DNA of 64,000 nucleotides from Porpolomopsis calyptriformis (GCA_951640195.1 OX621174.1:1488001-1552000), one strand, 5' to 3'. Positions 11,290 to 21,869 are shown, counted from the stretch's first letter. Numbers and translations are program-made. The notes: generated by a model from the sequence alone, not told the origin.

Positions 11290-14200
11290 ACAGTCCGGAC
11301 AATAGCTCGTGCGTTGCGGACTCCTTTTCTATGTGTACCACTACCCCTATGCAATCTATTTCCCAAATTCTTGGTGCACTTGATTCGAGCGAAGAAGCTT
11401 TAACCATACCCCTTTGGTTGGAAACCACAGACACTGGTAGACGAATTGCCGCCAGTGCATTGATAGACTCTGGCGCCTCTGGATGCTTTATAAACTGGAA
11501 TTTTGTGCAGGAGCGCGATATCCCTTTTTATCGATTGGAAGGACCAATCCCCGTGCGGAACGCAGATGGGACAGACAACCGAGGAGGTCCCATCGAATAT
11601 GCTGTAGACCTGTGGATGGAGATGCCGGATTTTCTTAGGGAACGAACCCATTTGGAAGTGACAAATTTAGGAGATATGATACAGGTTATCCTCAGCTACC
11701 CGTGGCTCAAACGTAATGATCCCCTGGTTGACTGGAAGGCTGGAACACTGACTTCACGTCAGACTGTGGCCCCAACCAAGACTTCTCAGGCTGGAGTGAT
11801 AGTGTCACGAGTAGGCTCTACATTGAATGGCGACTCCTATGCCAAGATTATCAGATTGGTCTCACTGGGAGACCATGCAAGACCCACTACCGTGGAGGAA
11901 GATATGAAGAAGTATGTGCCGAAGAAATACTGGAGGCACTGGAAGGTGTTTATGAAGACCACCTTCAATGAACTTCCCCCACAACGACCAGAATTTGACC
12001 ATGCGATCGATCTCGAACCTACCTTTAGACCCAAGATCGGAAAGGTGTACAAACTCACTGAGTATGAACAGGGAAAGCTGAATGAATTCCTGGAGGAACA
12101 ACTTGCAAGTGGACGAATACGACAATCGAACTCTAAACAAGCTGCCTCCTTCTTCTTTGCTGCCAAAGGTGAAGAAGTTAATGCCCAAGGACAAGATGCT
12201 GGACTACGTCCAATCCAAGACTATCGCTATCTGAATGCTCACACAATCCCAGACGCCTATCCCTTACCTCTCATCTCTGAGATTATTCAACAGACCAAGT
12301 TATCAGAAGCGGAACTGTTCACAGTCATGGATATCCGATGGGGCTTTAACAATATTCATATCAAAGAAGGAGACGAATGGAAAGGAGCCTTCAACACTGG
12401 ACGAGGGCTGTTCGAGCCCACCGTTATGTTCTTTGGAATGCGAAACTTGCCTGCCTCCTTCCAACGAATGATCGACGTTCTCTTCAAAGAGGTTATCGAT
12501 TCCAAGCAGGTCCATATCTATATTGACGATATCCTGATCATGGGAAAGGACCTCACTGAACTCACCTATTGGACGGAACGAACTCTAGAGATCATGGAGA
12601 AGAACCAACTGTCCTGCAAACCCGTCAAGTGCCAGTTTGAGAAAAAGGAAGTGATTTATCTGGGGATGATGATCTCAAAAGGCCACATTGCTATTAACCC
12701 CAAGAAGGTTGAGGCGATCAGAACCTGGCCTATCCCCCAGAAGAAACGAGATCTCCAATCCTTCCTTGGCACTGCCAACTTTTGGCGGAGGTTTATCAAG
12801 GATTACTCCCTGATTGCTCGTCCTCTTAATGAGCTCCTACGAAAGGATCAAGAATGGATTTGGACTCCTAGGCAACAATGTGCTTTTGATACCCTCAAGA
12901 ATGCGCTTACCTCTGCTCCTGTTTTGAGGACCCCGAAGCCAGACCTTCCTTACCTTCTGGAGACGGATGCCTTTGGTGTTGCACTGGGTGCAGTCTTGAC
13001 CCAGAAAGAGAATGACGAAGAAGATTGGCATCCCATTGGCTTCTACTCCAAGACCCTCCTCCCAGCTGAACGAAATTACCCCACCTATGACCAAGAGCTT
13101 TTGGCCATCATATCTGCCTTGAATGAATGGAGATACCTTCTACAAGGGACACGACAGCCTATTATGATCAAGACTGATAACCAGTCCCTCCAATATTTCA
13201 TGACCAGTCATCAACTCTCCAGGCACCAGGCTAGATGGTCGGAATTTTTAGCTCGCTTTTGGTTCAGAATCAGCTACCAGCCTAGAATCAAGAATAAGGC
13301 TGATGGACTCTCCAAACATCCGGATCATTACCCGGAGTCTTATGAGGAGGTGGAGGACAAGGTCCTTCTGCCAAAAGAACTTTTTGTCAATGCGCTTTTC
13401 ATCAATGCGATTATCAGTTTATCGTCCCCCAACTTTTTATCCAAGCTTTGTTTTCATTCCCCCTTACCTCTCGAGATCATGGCCAAAATTGAAGATCCCT
13501 CTTCCGGATACACCCACGTAGATGGCATTGTGCGCGATGCTGGAGATCGTATAGTTGTGCCAAAGGACGTATCTTTGCGCACAGAAATTATTCGATTGAC
13601 CCACGACACACCCACTGGTGGCCATCCCGGTATTGAGAAGACGAAGGAATTGCTCCTCCGTAATTACACATGGGAAGGTGCCCCACAAGATATCACCAAT
13701 TACGTGAAGTCCTGCCTTGCTTGTCAACAGACCAAGGTTTATCCACAGAAACCCACTGGACTTCTCCAACCGTTACCCCCTCCTACTAAACCGTGGCAAC
13801 AGATCACTGCTGATCTTATCGTGGAACTCCCTAACTCAAAAGGATTCGATGCTATTTTAGTTGTGGTGGACAGATTCACCAAACGGGCTCACTTCATCCC
13901 AACAACTGGAAACCTGTCTGCTAAAGGAACTGCTGCGCTATTTCAAGAACATGTCTGGAAGCACCATGGATGGCCAGAGAAGATCATTACTGATCGAGGA
14001 ACCCAATTCTCATCGAAGTTCGCTACGTCATTGAATGAACTCCTAGGAACCACTTCTGGGCTTTCTACCACCTATCACCCCCAAACAGATGGACAAACCG
14101 AACGAACCAATCAAGAGTTAGAGCAGTACATACGGCTCTACACTAACTTCATGCAAGACGATTGGAAAGATTGGTTAGCTCCGGCGGAGTTCGCTTATAA

Positions 14201-14867
14201 CAACCGAGAACATTCCTCCACTCACCAATCCCCCTTCTGGCTTGAATATAGCCGACACCCTCACACCCCCTTATCAGTTCCAACCCAAACCTCAAATCCC
14301 GATGCCAACGAGTTTTACGTGCAGCTTACTAGAGCTAGAGAGAATGCTGAAGAGTCTCTTCAAAAGACCGCTAACTCAATGAAGCTCTATGCCAATCGAA
14401 AACGTCAAAAGGAACCCACGTTTTATGAAGGACAAAGGGTCTGGCTTGATGCCAAGAATTTGAAAACTGGCTGGCCCGCAAAGAAACTGGATGTCCGCCG
14501 GCTCGGACCTTTTATAATTCTAAAACAAGTATCGCCTGTGGCTTACCGACTAAAGCTACCGCTGTCATGGAGGATTCATCCCGTGTTTCACGTTTCGCTA
14601 CTCAAGGCTCTAGAAGAGAATCTCAATCTCCACCCCCCAATCGGAGAAGATGACAATCTCCGACCACCTCCAGATGTGATCGAAGGAGAGCCCGAGTATG
14701 AAGTGGAACGTATTCTCAATCACACCCCAGGAAAACAGAACCGACAATACCTAATCAAGTGGAAAGGCTACCCAATAGAGGCAGCCACCTGGGAACCACG
14801 ATGGAACCTCAAGCACGCAAAAGATGTCTTAATGAATTATGAAAAGTCTATTCAAGCGGCGATTTAA
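11286..14867 (+). CDS. pol: Gypsy-1 Pol polyprotein (PR-RT-RNaseH-IN-chromodomain)
   Basis: A 1193-codon frame with no internal stop. It has no ATG at its start and is probably made as Gag-Pol by -1 frameshifting. Aspartic protease: IDSGASG at residues 60-66. Reverse transcriptase with YIDD near residue 412. RNase H with TDAFGVALG near 560. Integrase H2C2 zinc finger near 773-812, and DDE core with DLIVEL (about 845), TDRGTQ (about 902) and the HPQTDGQTER region. The C-terminal chromodomain (about 1137-1185; YLIKWKGYP, ATWEP) places it with the chromoviruses, which can target integration through histone marks. It is completely open even though gag and ORF3 of the same copy carry stops. Confidence 0.95.
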   Translation: MNSPDNSSCVADSFSMCTTTPMQSISQILGALDSSEEALTIPLWLETTDTGRRIAASALIDSGASGCFINWNFVQERDIPFYRLEGPIPVRNADGTDNRGGPIEYAVDLWMEMPDFLRERTHLEVTNLGDMIQVILSYPWLKRNDPLVDWKAGTLTSRQTVAPTKTSQAGVIVSRVGSTLNGDSYAKIIRLVSLGDHARPTTVEEDMKKYVPKKYWRHWKVFMKTTFNELPPQRPEFDHAIDLEPTFRPKIGKVYKLTEYEQGKLNEFLEEQLASGRIRQSNSKQAASFFFAAKGEEVNAQGQDAGLRPIQDYRYLNAHTIPDAYPLPLISEIIQQTKLSEAELFTVMDIRWGFNNIHIKEGDEWKGAFNTGRGLFEPTVMFFGMRNLPASFQRMIDVLFKEVIDSKQVHIYIDDILIMGKDLTELTYWTERTLEIMEKNQLSCKPVKCQFEKKEVIYLGMMISKGHIAINPKKVEAIRTWPIPQKKRDLQSFLGTANFWRRFIKDYSLIARPLNELLRKDQEWIWTPRQQCAFDTLKNALTSAPVLRTPKPDLPYLLETDAFGVALGAVLTQKENDEEDWHPIGFYSKTLLPAERNYPTYDQELLAIISALNEWRYLLQGTRQPIMIKTDNQSLQYFMTSHQLSRHQARWSEFLARFWFRISYQPRIKNKADGLSKHPDHYPESYEEVEDKVLLPKELFVNALFINAIISLSSPNFLSKLCFHSPLPLEIMAKIEDPSSGYTHVDGIVRDAGDRIVVPKDVSLRTEIIRLTHDTPTGGHPGIEKTKELLLRNYTWEGAPQDITNYVKSCLACQQTKVYPQKPTGLLQPLPPPTKPWQQITADLIVELPNSKGFDAILVVVDRFTKRAHFIPTTGNLSAKGTAALFQEHVWKHHGWPEKIITDRGTQFSSKFATSLNELLGTTSGLSTTYHPQTDGQTERTNQELEQYIRLYTNFMQDDWKDWLAPAEFAYNNREHSSTHQSPFWLEYSRHPHTPLSVPTQTSNPDANEFYVQLTRARENAEESLQKTANSMKLYANRKRQKEPTFYEGQRVWLDAKNLKTGWPAKKLDVRRLGPFIILKQVSPVAYRLKLPLSWRIHPVFHVSLLKALEENLNLHPPIGEDDNLRPPPDVIEGEPEYEVERILNHTPGKQNRQYLIKWKGYPIEAATWEPRWNLKHAKDVLMNYEKSIQAAI

Positions 14868-14981
14868 CTCTCTTTCACAAATACTACCGACATCACGATC
14901 GTTGAGCCTCTTTTTCTCCTTTTCAATCTCCGACGATTATAAGGACTTCCCCTTCCCGACAATCATCAAAAGAAGCACGAA

Positions 14982-15737
14982 ATGCCCCGCCAAGTTCTTT
15001 ATGCTCGCAAGTCGACTGGGAGGCGTCCACCTCGAGGGAATCCCACCGCTTCTACCTCCAACCTCCCCCCCGATTCTTCTTCCTCCTCTTCCTCGTCCGA
15101 CAGTGTCTTGGTTACCTGACAGTTCAAGAAGCCGAAACGACGTACCGATACTATCGACAAGCCGGGATGAAACTGTAACTACCGAGGGCTCCCCTTTGCC
15201 AAGGTCGAGCACCTATCTGGGTGCCCCGAAACCTATGTCCCTTTTATCTCTGGAGCACGTCGATGCGAACTTAACTATGACCGTCACTGGTACACGTTCG
15301 ACAAGGACAGCGACTTTGACGACAAGAAGAATCAACTCAAAGATTGGCTGGAGGCGTACCAAGTTGGGCGCCAACTTTTGATGGTTATACCGGACCAGGA
15401 CGAATCCGACGTCACCACCCCCACTATCCCCGAAGACCCCATCTCGCACCACATCCATCGCGTCGCCGACTGACTCTATGCTGCCCGAAACGGGTACCAC
15501 TCGATGATGGATGCCAAGTACGAAAGGATCCTTGACCTGGAGGAGAATGCTGTGATGTGTAGGGAGCTGGCTGAAACTTGGTTGCGACGTGCCCGGGAGT
15601 TGGATGGCCGTTACCACTGGTTTGACCCAGATGGACACCTGCTTCAACCCCCAGTTTATGATGGCGCGACCTAGGGACCGGATGCTGTTTCCGAACGAAC
15701 AGTATTCCTTACGCCTCCCTTCTGGATGTGTGGTTAG
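14982..15737 (+). pseudogene. Gypsy-1 third ORF (unknown protein, env position)
   Basis: After pol, an ATG at 14982 opens a long frame broken only by scattered TGA/TAG codons (for example TAG at 15672 and TGA codons upstream). Between the stops the reading is protein-like: a basic, Ser-rich N-terminus; VEHLSGCPETYVPF; a DRHWYTFDKDSDFDDKKN stretch; and a charged helical region with ERILDLEENAVMCRELAETW. I see no signal peptide or membrane segment, so it is not an obvious envelope protein. The stops are of the kind made by C-to-T change from Arg or Gln codons. I do not recognise the family. Confidence 0.5.
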
Positions 15738-15953
15738 AGAAGGTGATATCTACTTGAGAGTTGAGGAAAAGTATACCTAGTGGATAGTCTTTGATCCGAC
15801 AACTATCCACTCATCCCTCCTCTTCATCGCTCACCCATCTCATCACCCCTCTACCCACCTCTACCATCCCTTTACACCTCCCCTTGACACCCTTCCTTCG
15901 CTTCGAAGGGTCTCCTCAAAATTCGGGACGAATTTCCTTTTTGTGGAGGTGAA

Positions 15954-16312
15954 TGTCAGAGATATATTTTTTCCTTTTCCTTTGCTCGTCTATTTCCATT
16001 TACATCAGACAGTTTACACCAATAGCCGCTTAGCCACCCAAACTCCACTTAGTAATACAAGGTGACCAAGCCATATCTATATTTAGTCAACCATCACTCT
16101 CCTTATCTACATGACTCATCCATAGTCGTTATGACTCACACATAGTCAATATGACTCATACTTAGCTAGTATATAAAGCTAGCAGTAGATAGACTTAGGA
16201 TAAGTCTGTTTCTTTCGTTAACACCCCAATCAGTAGTCTTCCAACCCTTTAAAACCCTACACCCAGAGCCTGAAGTAAAACCTTGCGATCAACCCTAGAC
16301 TGCCATCTAACA
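15954..16312 (+). repeat. 3' LTR of Gypsy-1
   Basis: Same 359-bp length and ends as the 5' LTR. It is preceded by a purine-rich tract (GTGGAGGTGAA, about 15943-15953), the expected plus-strand primer, and followed by the GTGAC target duplication at 16313-16317. Four of the six LTR differences are CpG in the 5' copy and TpG/CpA here. Confidence 0.95.
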
Positions 16313-17774
16313 GTGACTGTATCTGACTATGGGATATTGCGGGTAGCACTCAGCTTTCCACGCCAGAGCATGGCCATGTCTTATGGGGTCCATGTAGTAG
16401 TATGACTTGAGTCAAGCGTCAAGATGACTTGCGGAACATATTGGTTTTCGGGACAGCCACTGGATACCTAGTGTTTTGGTACCAAACGGTGAGTTGGTTG
16501 TTGTAGAACATTATATATATAGCTGACCATCTTCAGGATCATGACCAGTTTGAAGAGTGCTACTCCCGGCAGATTGTAAACAGGAAGGAGATCACCTGTT
16601 TATACTGGGATTCAAGCAAGAAAGCCACCCTTCGATTGGCAAACAGTACACGGGATGGCTGTGTGCAGATGTGGAGTTTCAATGGAAAGGAGCTGCACTC
16701 AATCTGGTCCATTCAATTCCAGGTCACCATTCCCAAAACCCTTGGCTTCGCAGATAACCCAGGAGTGGATGTTTATGTCTTCGGCATATACACAGGGATG
16801 TGGTATGTCTTCCCATGATGAATACTTGACTATGAAGCTGAAATGAGCTGAGTAGGCATATTCTCTCTGGGTCAAATGGGGATGTGACGTATTTGAATGA
16901 TCTGAATAAGGTTATGTGAGTACACACCAGTCCTCATAAATATCTGCTCATGTGTGTGAAAGAGGATGCTCAGTGGTTAGCACCGCATGCAATCAATTTG
17001 TGGTCAACAATGCAACAGACAGTTTTGACTTGCACCACCTTGATAGTGGGCAATATACAAGGACACTGAGAACTGGTCAGCCTATATGGCGTGTACCGAA
17101 GCAGGTAGTATTTGCTGAGGAAGGAAGGGTTATTATTGGGGGGAGTGACCATGGGCTGGTCTATGTCTGGGACCGCAAGTCAGGAACACTCTAGGACAAA
17201 TTGCAGCATGCAGACAAGGGCCTTGTCCAGACGATCACAGTAAGCAGTATTCCCATAAGTCAATGCATATCAATCTGATACATGGCAGTTATACGAATGC
17301 AAAAGCTTCACCACAATTGCAGCTGCCTCATTAGAGAAGAGCGGAGATACAAATATCTCTCTCTGGATACACCAGAGGTCAAAGCCATTGGTGTGGCGGA
17401 AAGGCCAGGCCATTGTGAATCATATAACTATCATTGAGCTTCTCTACATTGCCATTCAGATCTCCATGGTGGTTGCGACTGTGGCATTCCTCCACCAGAA
17501 TGCCTACTTCAATTACGTTCAGCCAGGCGCCTTGACTCGTGGCCTTCTGGGCTGGTTAACAAGGCTTCCTTACAAAGTAATGCGATTTGGCAGGCAAACC
17601 ATAGAATGGAAAGAGCAGGTTGGATATGGAGGGAGAAGCTATGGAAGGGGAGTGCGCATCTGGGAGAGTGAAGCTTTTGGTAAAGACAATGGTCGTGGTA
17701 AGAAAAGGAGGAGAGCAAGGCAGGCCAGAAGACAGGGGGATGAATCGAGGCCTATCGTGACAATCGAGCTTTAG
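16313..17774 (+). pseudogene. WD40-repeat protein with C-terminal membrane segment, 3' fragment
   Basis: This continues the gene begun at 9101. Recognisable pieces are NILVFGTATGYLVFWYQ (about 16431-16487), an intron ending with CAG near 16535, an exon with DGCVQMWSFNGKELHS, and a later exon with FVVNNATDSFDLHHLDSGQ, GGSDHGLVYVWDRKSG and HADKGLVQTIT. After another intron comes a region with ISLWIHQRSK and a hydrophobic helix (IAIQISMVVATVAFLH, near 17440-17500), then a basic tail. The family resembles the WD40 proteins with a C-terminal transmembrane segment common in mushrooms. A TAG at about 17192 and the retrotransposon mark it as a pseudogene. Confidence 0.7.
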
Positions 17775-18765
17775 TCTTTCTTGAAGCCTGTATCCATGTG
17801 GAGATGAGAGGGCATAATACCCATATACCCAATCCTATCTCAATGATATCACTGTTCATGACTTCTCTAATAAGACATGGGTGCAGAAGTACAATGGGGA
17901 TGGTTTGGAGGAGTGGGAGCGATCAAAGTGAGAGGGATTGGTGCATTAGATAGACAAGCGGCATTGCCAGGTGAACGCGGACCAATAGGGCTTGAGATAA
18001 ATATGTCTTGCCTGTTGCCAAAACCCCCTACCCGTCTGGAGCAGAAACACGCAGGTGCGACAGAAAGACAACAACGCATTCCTCATAGAAAGCAATGCTT
18101 TCCCCCTGCCCAATTTCGCAAGGGCTAGGGGAAGTAAGGAGATGTCAGTGATTGTTTATTGAGAGGAGGGTAAAGGCATACATATGCTTCCTGCGTGTCT
18201 CCCCTTTATAGTCTGAAGATAAGAAGATCGACGGTGAGGGGAGCCCTGGGATGAACGCAGTGGTGTGAGCTGTAAACATGGCTAAGTATGAGGAGGAGGA
18301 ATGAACTGTTAGAGGGAGAAATGACGAACTCTTCAATAGTGCCAACAGTTTTCCTTTGCTGACATCTTCCCTGGAGGAATGGGAGCAGAGAAGATGCTGG
18401 CTAAGTTCGGCGGTGACTCCTCTGCCTGACTCCTCCGCCCGACTGTTCTGCAAGACCTGGCAGCTTCGCGCTTGGGAAGGTTTATGCAACAGGTTTGCTG
18501 GGACAAACGTACGCAAAATCCTTGATATCATGTTTACCTTTGAGGGATTTTAAGTGAGAGGGATTCAGGCAACATTGTGATGGCGTCTCATGCGGTCTGA
18601 GGGCGTTCTGGGTATGGCGGGTGCTGGGATGAGATGGATAATGCCAAGGCCATGAGCGGAGTGCAATCTAAATAGTACAACCGCTTGGATGCTGGGCTGA
18701 GTGAGGCATTCCCAGCAGTTAACCACTGGGGAGCCTGCTTAGGTCAAGTATGTTGAGCACATTGT
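17775..18765. other. intergenic, no supported gene
   Basis: Short open frames occur on both strands, but none shows a domain or convincing splice structure. Nothing else was recognised. Confidence 0.45.
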
Positions 18766-18767
18766 GA

Positions 18768-18893
18768 CCAACGGTGAGGGCAATGAGTGAGAGACCAATG
18801 GTGAGGGCAATGAGTGAGAGAATGACGGCGAGGGCAACGAGTGAGAGAATGACAGCGAGGGCAACGAGTGAGAGAACGAGTGTGAGAGAACGA
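18768..18893 (+). repeat. GAGTGAGAG minisatellite
   Basis: A roughly 30-bp unit containing GAGGGCAA(T/C)GAGTGAGAG recurs four to five times in tandem with small substitutions, then degrades into GTGAGAGAACGA. Confidence 0.75.
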
Positions 18894-18945
18894 AGAGGAC
18901 ACAGCCACATGTTCTCACCAGTGAGAACATGTGGCTGTGTCCTCT
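18894..18945. repeat. perfect inverted repeat, 25-bp arms
   Basis: The left arm (18894-18918) and right arm (18921-18945) are exact reverse complements, separated only by CA. As RNA it would form a very stable hairpin; as DNA, a cruciform. It sits directly after the minisatellite. Confidence 0.9.
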
Positions 18946-19000
18946 CATGCGTTAGCCCTCGCCATCATCGTCACGTACTACCAGTTGTCTAAACAGCAAT

Positions 19001-19720
19001 ATGAGTCAAAAGACCCTCCCTGCTTTAGAGGTACTTGGCTCTTACCCTTCTAAACGTGTATTTTATCCTGATTCCTTTGTAGTCATGCGATTTCTTGTTG
19101 ATATCCCAGACTCAGATATCCCCAGCACTCTCAACACTCTGGCAGCACTCTTGGCTATGAATACTTCGGTCCATGGCTTGGATATCATCTACGAACAAAT
19201 TCTGGTTAACAGCGCAATGAATGCCAATTCTTTATCCCATGCTGGTGTGAACTCCGGCTCCGTTGCCTTGGGACTCAAGAGAGTGGGGGAGGACCTGGAA
19301 AGCCTTCCAAAAAAGACTGTCAGAACTGCTGTTACTGTGGTCGCTGGTGCGGATGCCATGGTCGCTGGTGTGGATACCATGATCACTGGTGCGAATACTG
19401 TACTTTCCCTTGATCCCACCCCTCAGACTTTATCATGCTACATTACAGATACAGATGCAAATGTGAACACCAGAGGTCGCACATCCGATACCAGCACAGC
19501 GTATGCCTGCAGCCTAGACACCATGGACATAGACACCACAGACATAGACACCATGGACATGGCCGCCAGTGGAGAGGCAAGATCAGAGATTAGGAATCAA
19601 GAAGGCCCTGTAAGGGGAGGGCAGGAAGGGCAGGAGGAAGGGCGGGAGGAAGGGTGGGAGGAAGGGCGGGAGGAAGGGCAGGAGGAAGGGCAGGAAGGGC
19701 GAGGAGGACAAGGAGGATAA
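19001..19720 (+). CDS. hypothetical protein with acidic Gly/Glu-rich tail
   Basis: An ATG at 19001 opens 239 codons. The first 90 residues look globular (containing FVVMRFLVDIPDSDIPSTLN). They are followed by short repeats (ADAMVAGVDTM; MDIDTTDIDTMDM) and a tandem GQEEGREEG tract encoded by a GAAGGGCAG-type minisatellite. I do not recognise a family. It may be an independent gene or the 5' part of the oxygenase-like gene that follows at about 19800. The tail could simply be a simple repeat read in one frame. Confidence 0.35.
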   Translation: MSQKTLPALEVLGSYPSKRVFYPDSFVVMRFLVDIPDSDIPSTLNTLAALLAMNTSVHGLDIIYEQILVNSAMNANSLSHAGVNSGSVALGLKRVGEDLESLPKKTVRTAVTVVAGADAMVAGVDTMITGANTVLSLDPTPQTLSCYITDTDANVNTRGRTSDTSTAYACSLDTMDIDTTDIDTMDMAASGEARSEIRNQEGPVRGGQEGQEEGREEGWEEGREEGQEEGQEGRGGQGG

Positions 19721-19799
19721 GGAGGGTGGGGAGGGTGGGGAAGGCAGGGAAGGCGGGGAAAGGGTGATGGTGGCACTCCTCATTTCCCCTGAAACAGTG

Positions 19800-21444
19800 G
19801 ACGGGCCCGTCGTCCTCCTGTGGAGTTGGGTGCTGATGTGGAGATGCAGGGAGAAGATGTTGATGTGGAAGGAGATATTGGTGAAGGAGAGGCTAATGCA
19901 GAGGAAGGAGTTGATGGTGAGGGTGAGGGCCATGAGGACACCAGATCCAGGAAAACCAGAAGAAGGCAGAACAAGCTGAAGAAGATCAGATGGTCTAGTG
20001 ATGCCCCTTTGCCTTCGGTGTCTGATTCAGCCATCCGAGCTCTGGTCAAGCTAGTATCTATCAGCAATGGAGATGGACAGAAGCTTTTGGAAATTCTTAT
20101 TGACCAGCTGACTTCAAAGAGGGTTGAAGTTGAAGTTCTGAATGGTGGTAACACATTTTCCTGTGTCCTCCATCGGGTCCAATACTTCCAAGATTTGGCA
20201 GCCACCATGGACTTCTTCAGAATGGTGGATTTCATCAAACTGGCCATTCATATTGACAGGTGCTTTTGGAAAGTTGGTTTTGTGCCTAACTAATAAATTG
20301 AATTAGGATCTCTCCCACCAATTTCAAGCCTTTGCTTATGACCAAAAGGTGGACTATAAAAATCTGTGGAGATGGCATAACTATGGATAACAGTTTATAC
20401 AACTGATGGCTGCTGGTGAGTCTGCTAGGTGTATTCTATCAAATATTTAACTACATATTCATATATAGGGACTGTGAATCTTCTCCTTATCATTGCTATC
20501 CTTGATAGTAGGGTGTACTTCACTAGAAACATTCTAGAAGGGGATTTGCAACTTTTATGTGTTCTCATTAGAAACCCTTCATGTGAGTGTTTATGTTACA
20601 TGCAATTTTTCACTAAGCAATAAATTCATACAGATCACATCAGGGGAGATTTAGTCAGGGCTACTTTGATCCCTCAGATCCAAATTTTACATGGAAACAC
20701 CAAACTTCAGAAAGATCTTGGTGACCTATTTGATTTGGAGATTATTGATGTCTCCAATCCACATAGAGTTGATGGCTTCTTGGATACCATCAAGACAAAG
20801 TAAGAATCTCAACCTTTTAAGTGATTGCATTTACAATTTTGTTACAGTCTTTTTACACTTCCAATTCGGTCACAAGAATGGGATATTGTTTTCTCAGATG
20901 GGCTGTCTGCTCCTTTACTCCATCCATCCCAAGTGGACTATACCAGAGAAGCAATCACCATCAAATCACTTATATTGCTGTCTGAATTTCCTGGCTACCC
21001 AGTCAATGCAGAAAATAGGATTGCTTGGACAGAAGCACAAAGATATAAAGCAAGTCAGGGAGTTAGAGTTAGAGACATTTCCCATCTTCGAGAATTGGTT
21101 TGTTATTTATCCTTTCAAACTCCTAAATACTAAATTGCTCACAGATCAACTGCATTCATCCTCAGCCTGAGAAACATGACTCCTATATGATGATAAATTC
21201 AACTGTTACTGAGGAGTGGGTTTTCCTTTATTTATTATTTCATAGGATTGAATCAGATTTTGTTAAGGAAAACCTTGTTGCTCAGAGATGCTGAAGAAAA
21301 AGTGCTGGCCTTATGGGTTACTCATGGCCACACAGTTTTAGAACACCAAATCCAAATTCTTCCATCTCTAGTAGATGCACTTTTTCCACAGGAACTGTTT
21401 GAAGAAGATTCTCGAAGGATAGGGTTTGAGTTTTGTGCTGTTCA
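19800..21444 (+). pseudogene. 2OG-Fe(II) oxygenase-like (TET/JBP-type) gene, 5' part
   Basis: The first exon has an acidic/basic N-terminus (VEMQGEDVDVEGDIG; SRKTRRRQNKLKK) and a helical region ending near 20260. Later exons, bounded by GT-AG introns, contain FQAFAYDQKVDYKNLW, LLLIIAILDSRVYF, ILHGNTKLQKDLGDLF, FTLPIRSQEWDIVFSDGLS and, at 21248-21444, ILLRKTLLLRDAEEKVLALW. An in-frame TAA near 20380 shows decay. The gene stops at the Gypsy-2 insertion, with GTTCA (21440-21444) duplicated at 36613, and continues there. Confidence 0.5.
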
Positions 21445-21854
21445 TGTTACGGCCACTTCATTTTGTCGTCCCACCAACTTTCCTTTTGGTCTTATCTAAT
21501 CTCATTTCCAATCCTGTCTTATCTTATCTTTCTCCTTATCTAATCTCTTATCTTATCTTTCTCCTTATCTAATCTCTTATCTAATCTCTTATCTTATCTT
21601 CTCATAGATCAGAGGTGATAACGCCATTGGCTGATGAAGACGTGCTCCGCAGTAGCTGCGCATTAGTCAGCCATTCCATGGATCATCGCCATGGTTATCA
21701 CAATCACAGCCTAGACCTGGGTAGATATAAGTAGTGCACAGAACACTTGTACATACCCAGTTTTCGTCCTTCAACGTTGTCACCCTCAGTTTATGTGCTG
21801 AGCTCTTCGTTGCCCCCTGTCAAGCGACCTGAGGTTTCGACTGCCGACATAACA
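21445..21854 (+). repeat. 5' LTR of Gypsy-2 (410 bp)
   Basis: Begins TGTTACGG and ends ACATAACA. It is 41 bp longer than the 3' LTR because of an expanded (TTATC/TAATC)-type tract at about 21513-21602. TATAA at 21726 lies 32 nt upstream of the self-priming complement at 21758. Confidence 0.93.
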
Positions 21855-21869
21855 GAAGGACGAAAACTG
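21855..21869 (+). other. primer-binding site of Gypsy-2 (self-priming type)
   Basis: GAAGGACGAAAACTG immediately follows the 5' LTR and is the exact reverse complement of the 15 nt at 21758-21772 within the LTR. This is the Tf1/sushi-like arrangement seen in all three complete elements here. Confidence 0.8.

Larger units (their letters stand above)
9329..16312 (+). mobile_element. Gypsy-1: Ty3/gypsy chromovirus, 6984 bp
   Basis: Complete LTR retrotransposon with 359-bp LTRs starting TG and ending CA, 5-bp target duplication GTGAC, self-complementary primer-binding site, gag, pol (PR-RT-RNaseH-IN-chromodomain), a third ORF, and a purine-rich tract before the 3' LTR. The LTRs differ at six positions (about 1.7%), all transitions, so the insertion is fairly young. 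It sits in the first exon of a WD40 gene. gag and the third ORF carry stops, so the copy is probably not autonomous, although pol is fully open. Confidence 0.95.

Noticed and set aside
14982..15737. Third ORF of Gypsy-1 as an envelope glycoprotein
   Set aside because: No signal peptide, no transmembrane helix and no furin-like site seen; kept as an unknown protein instead.
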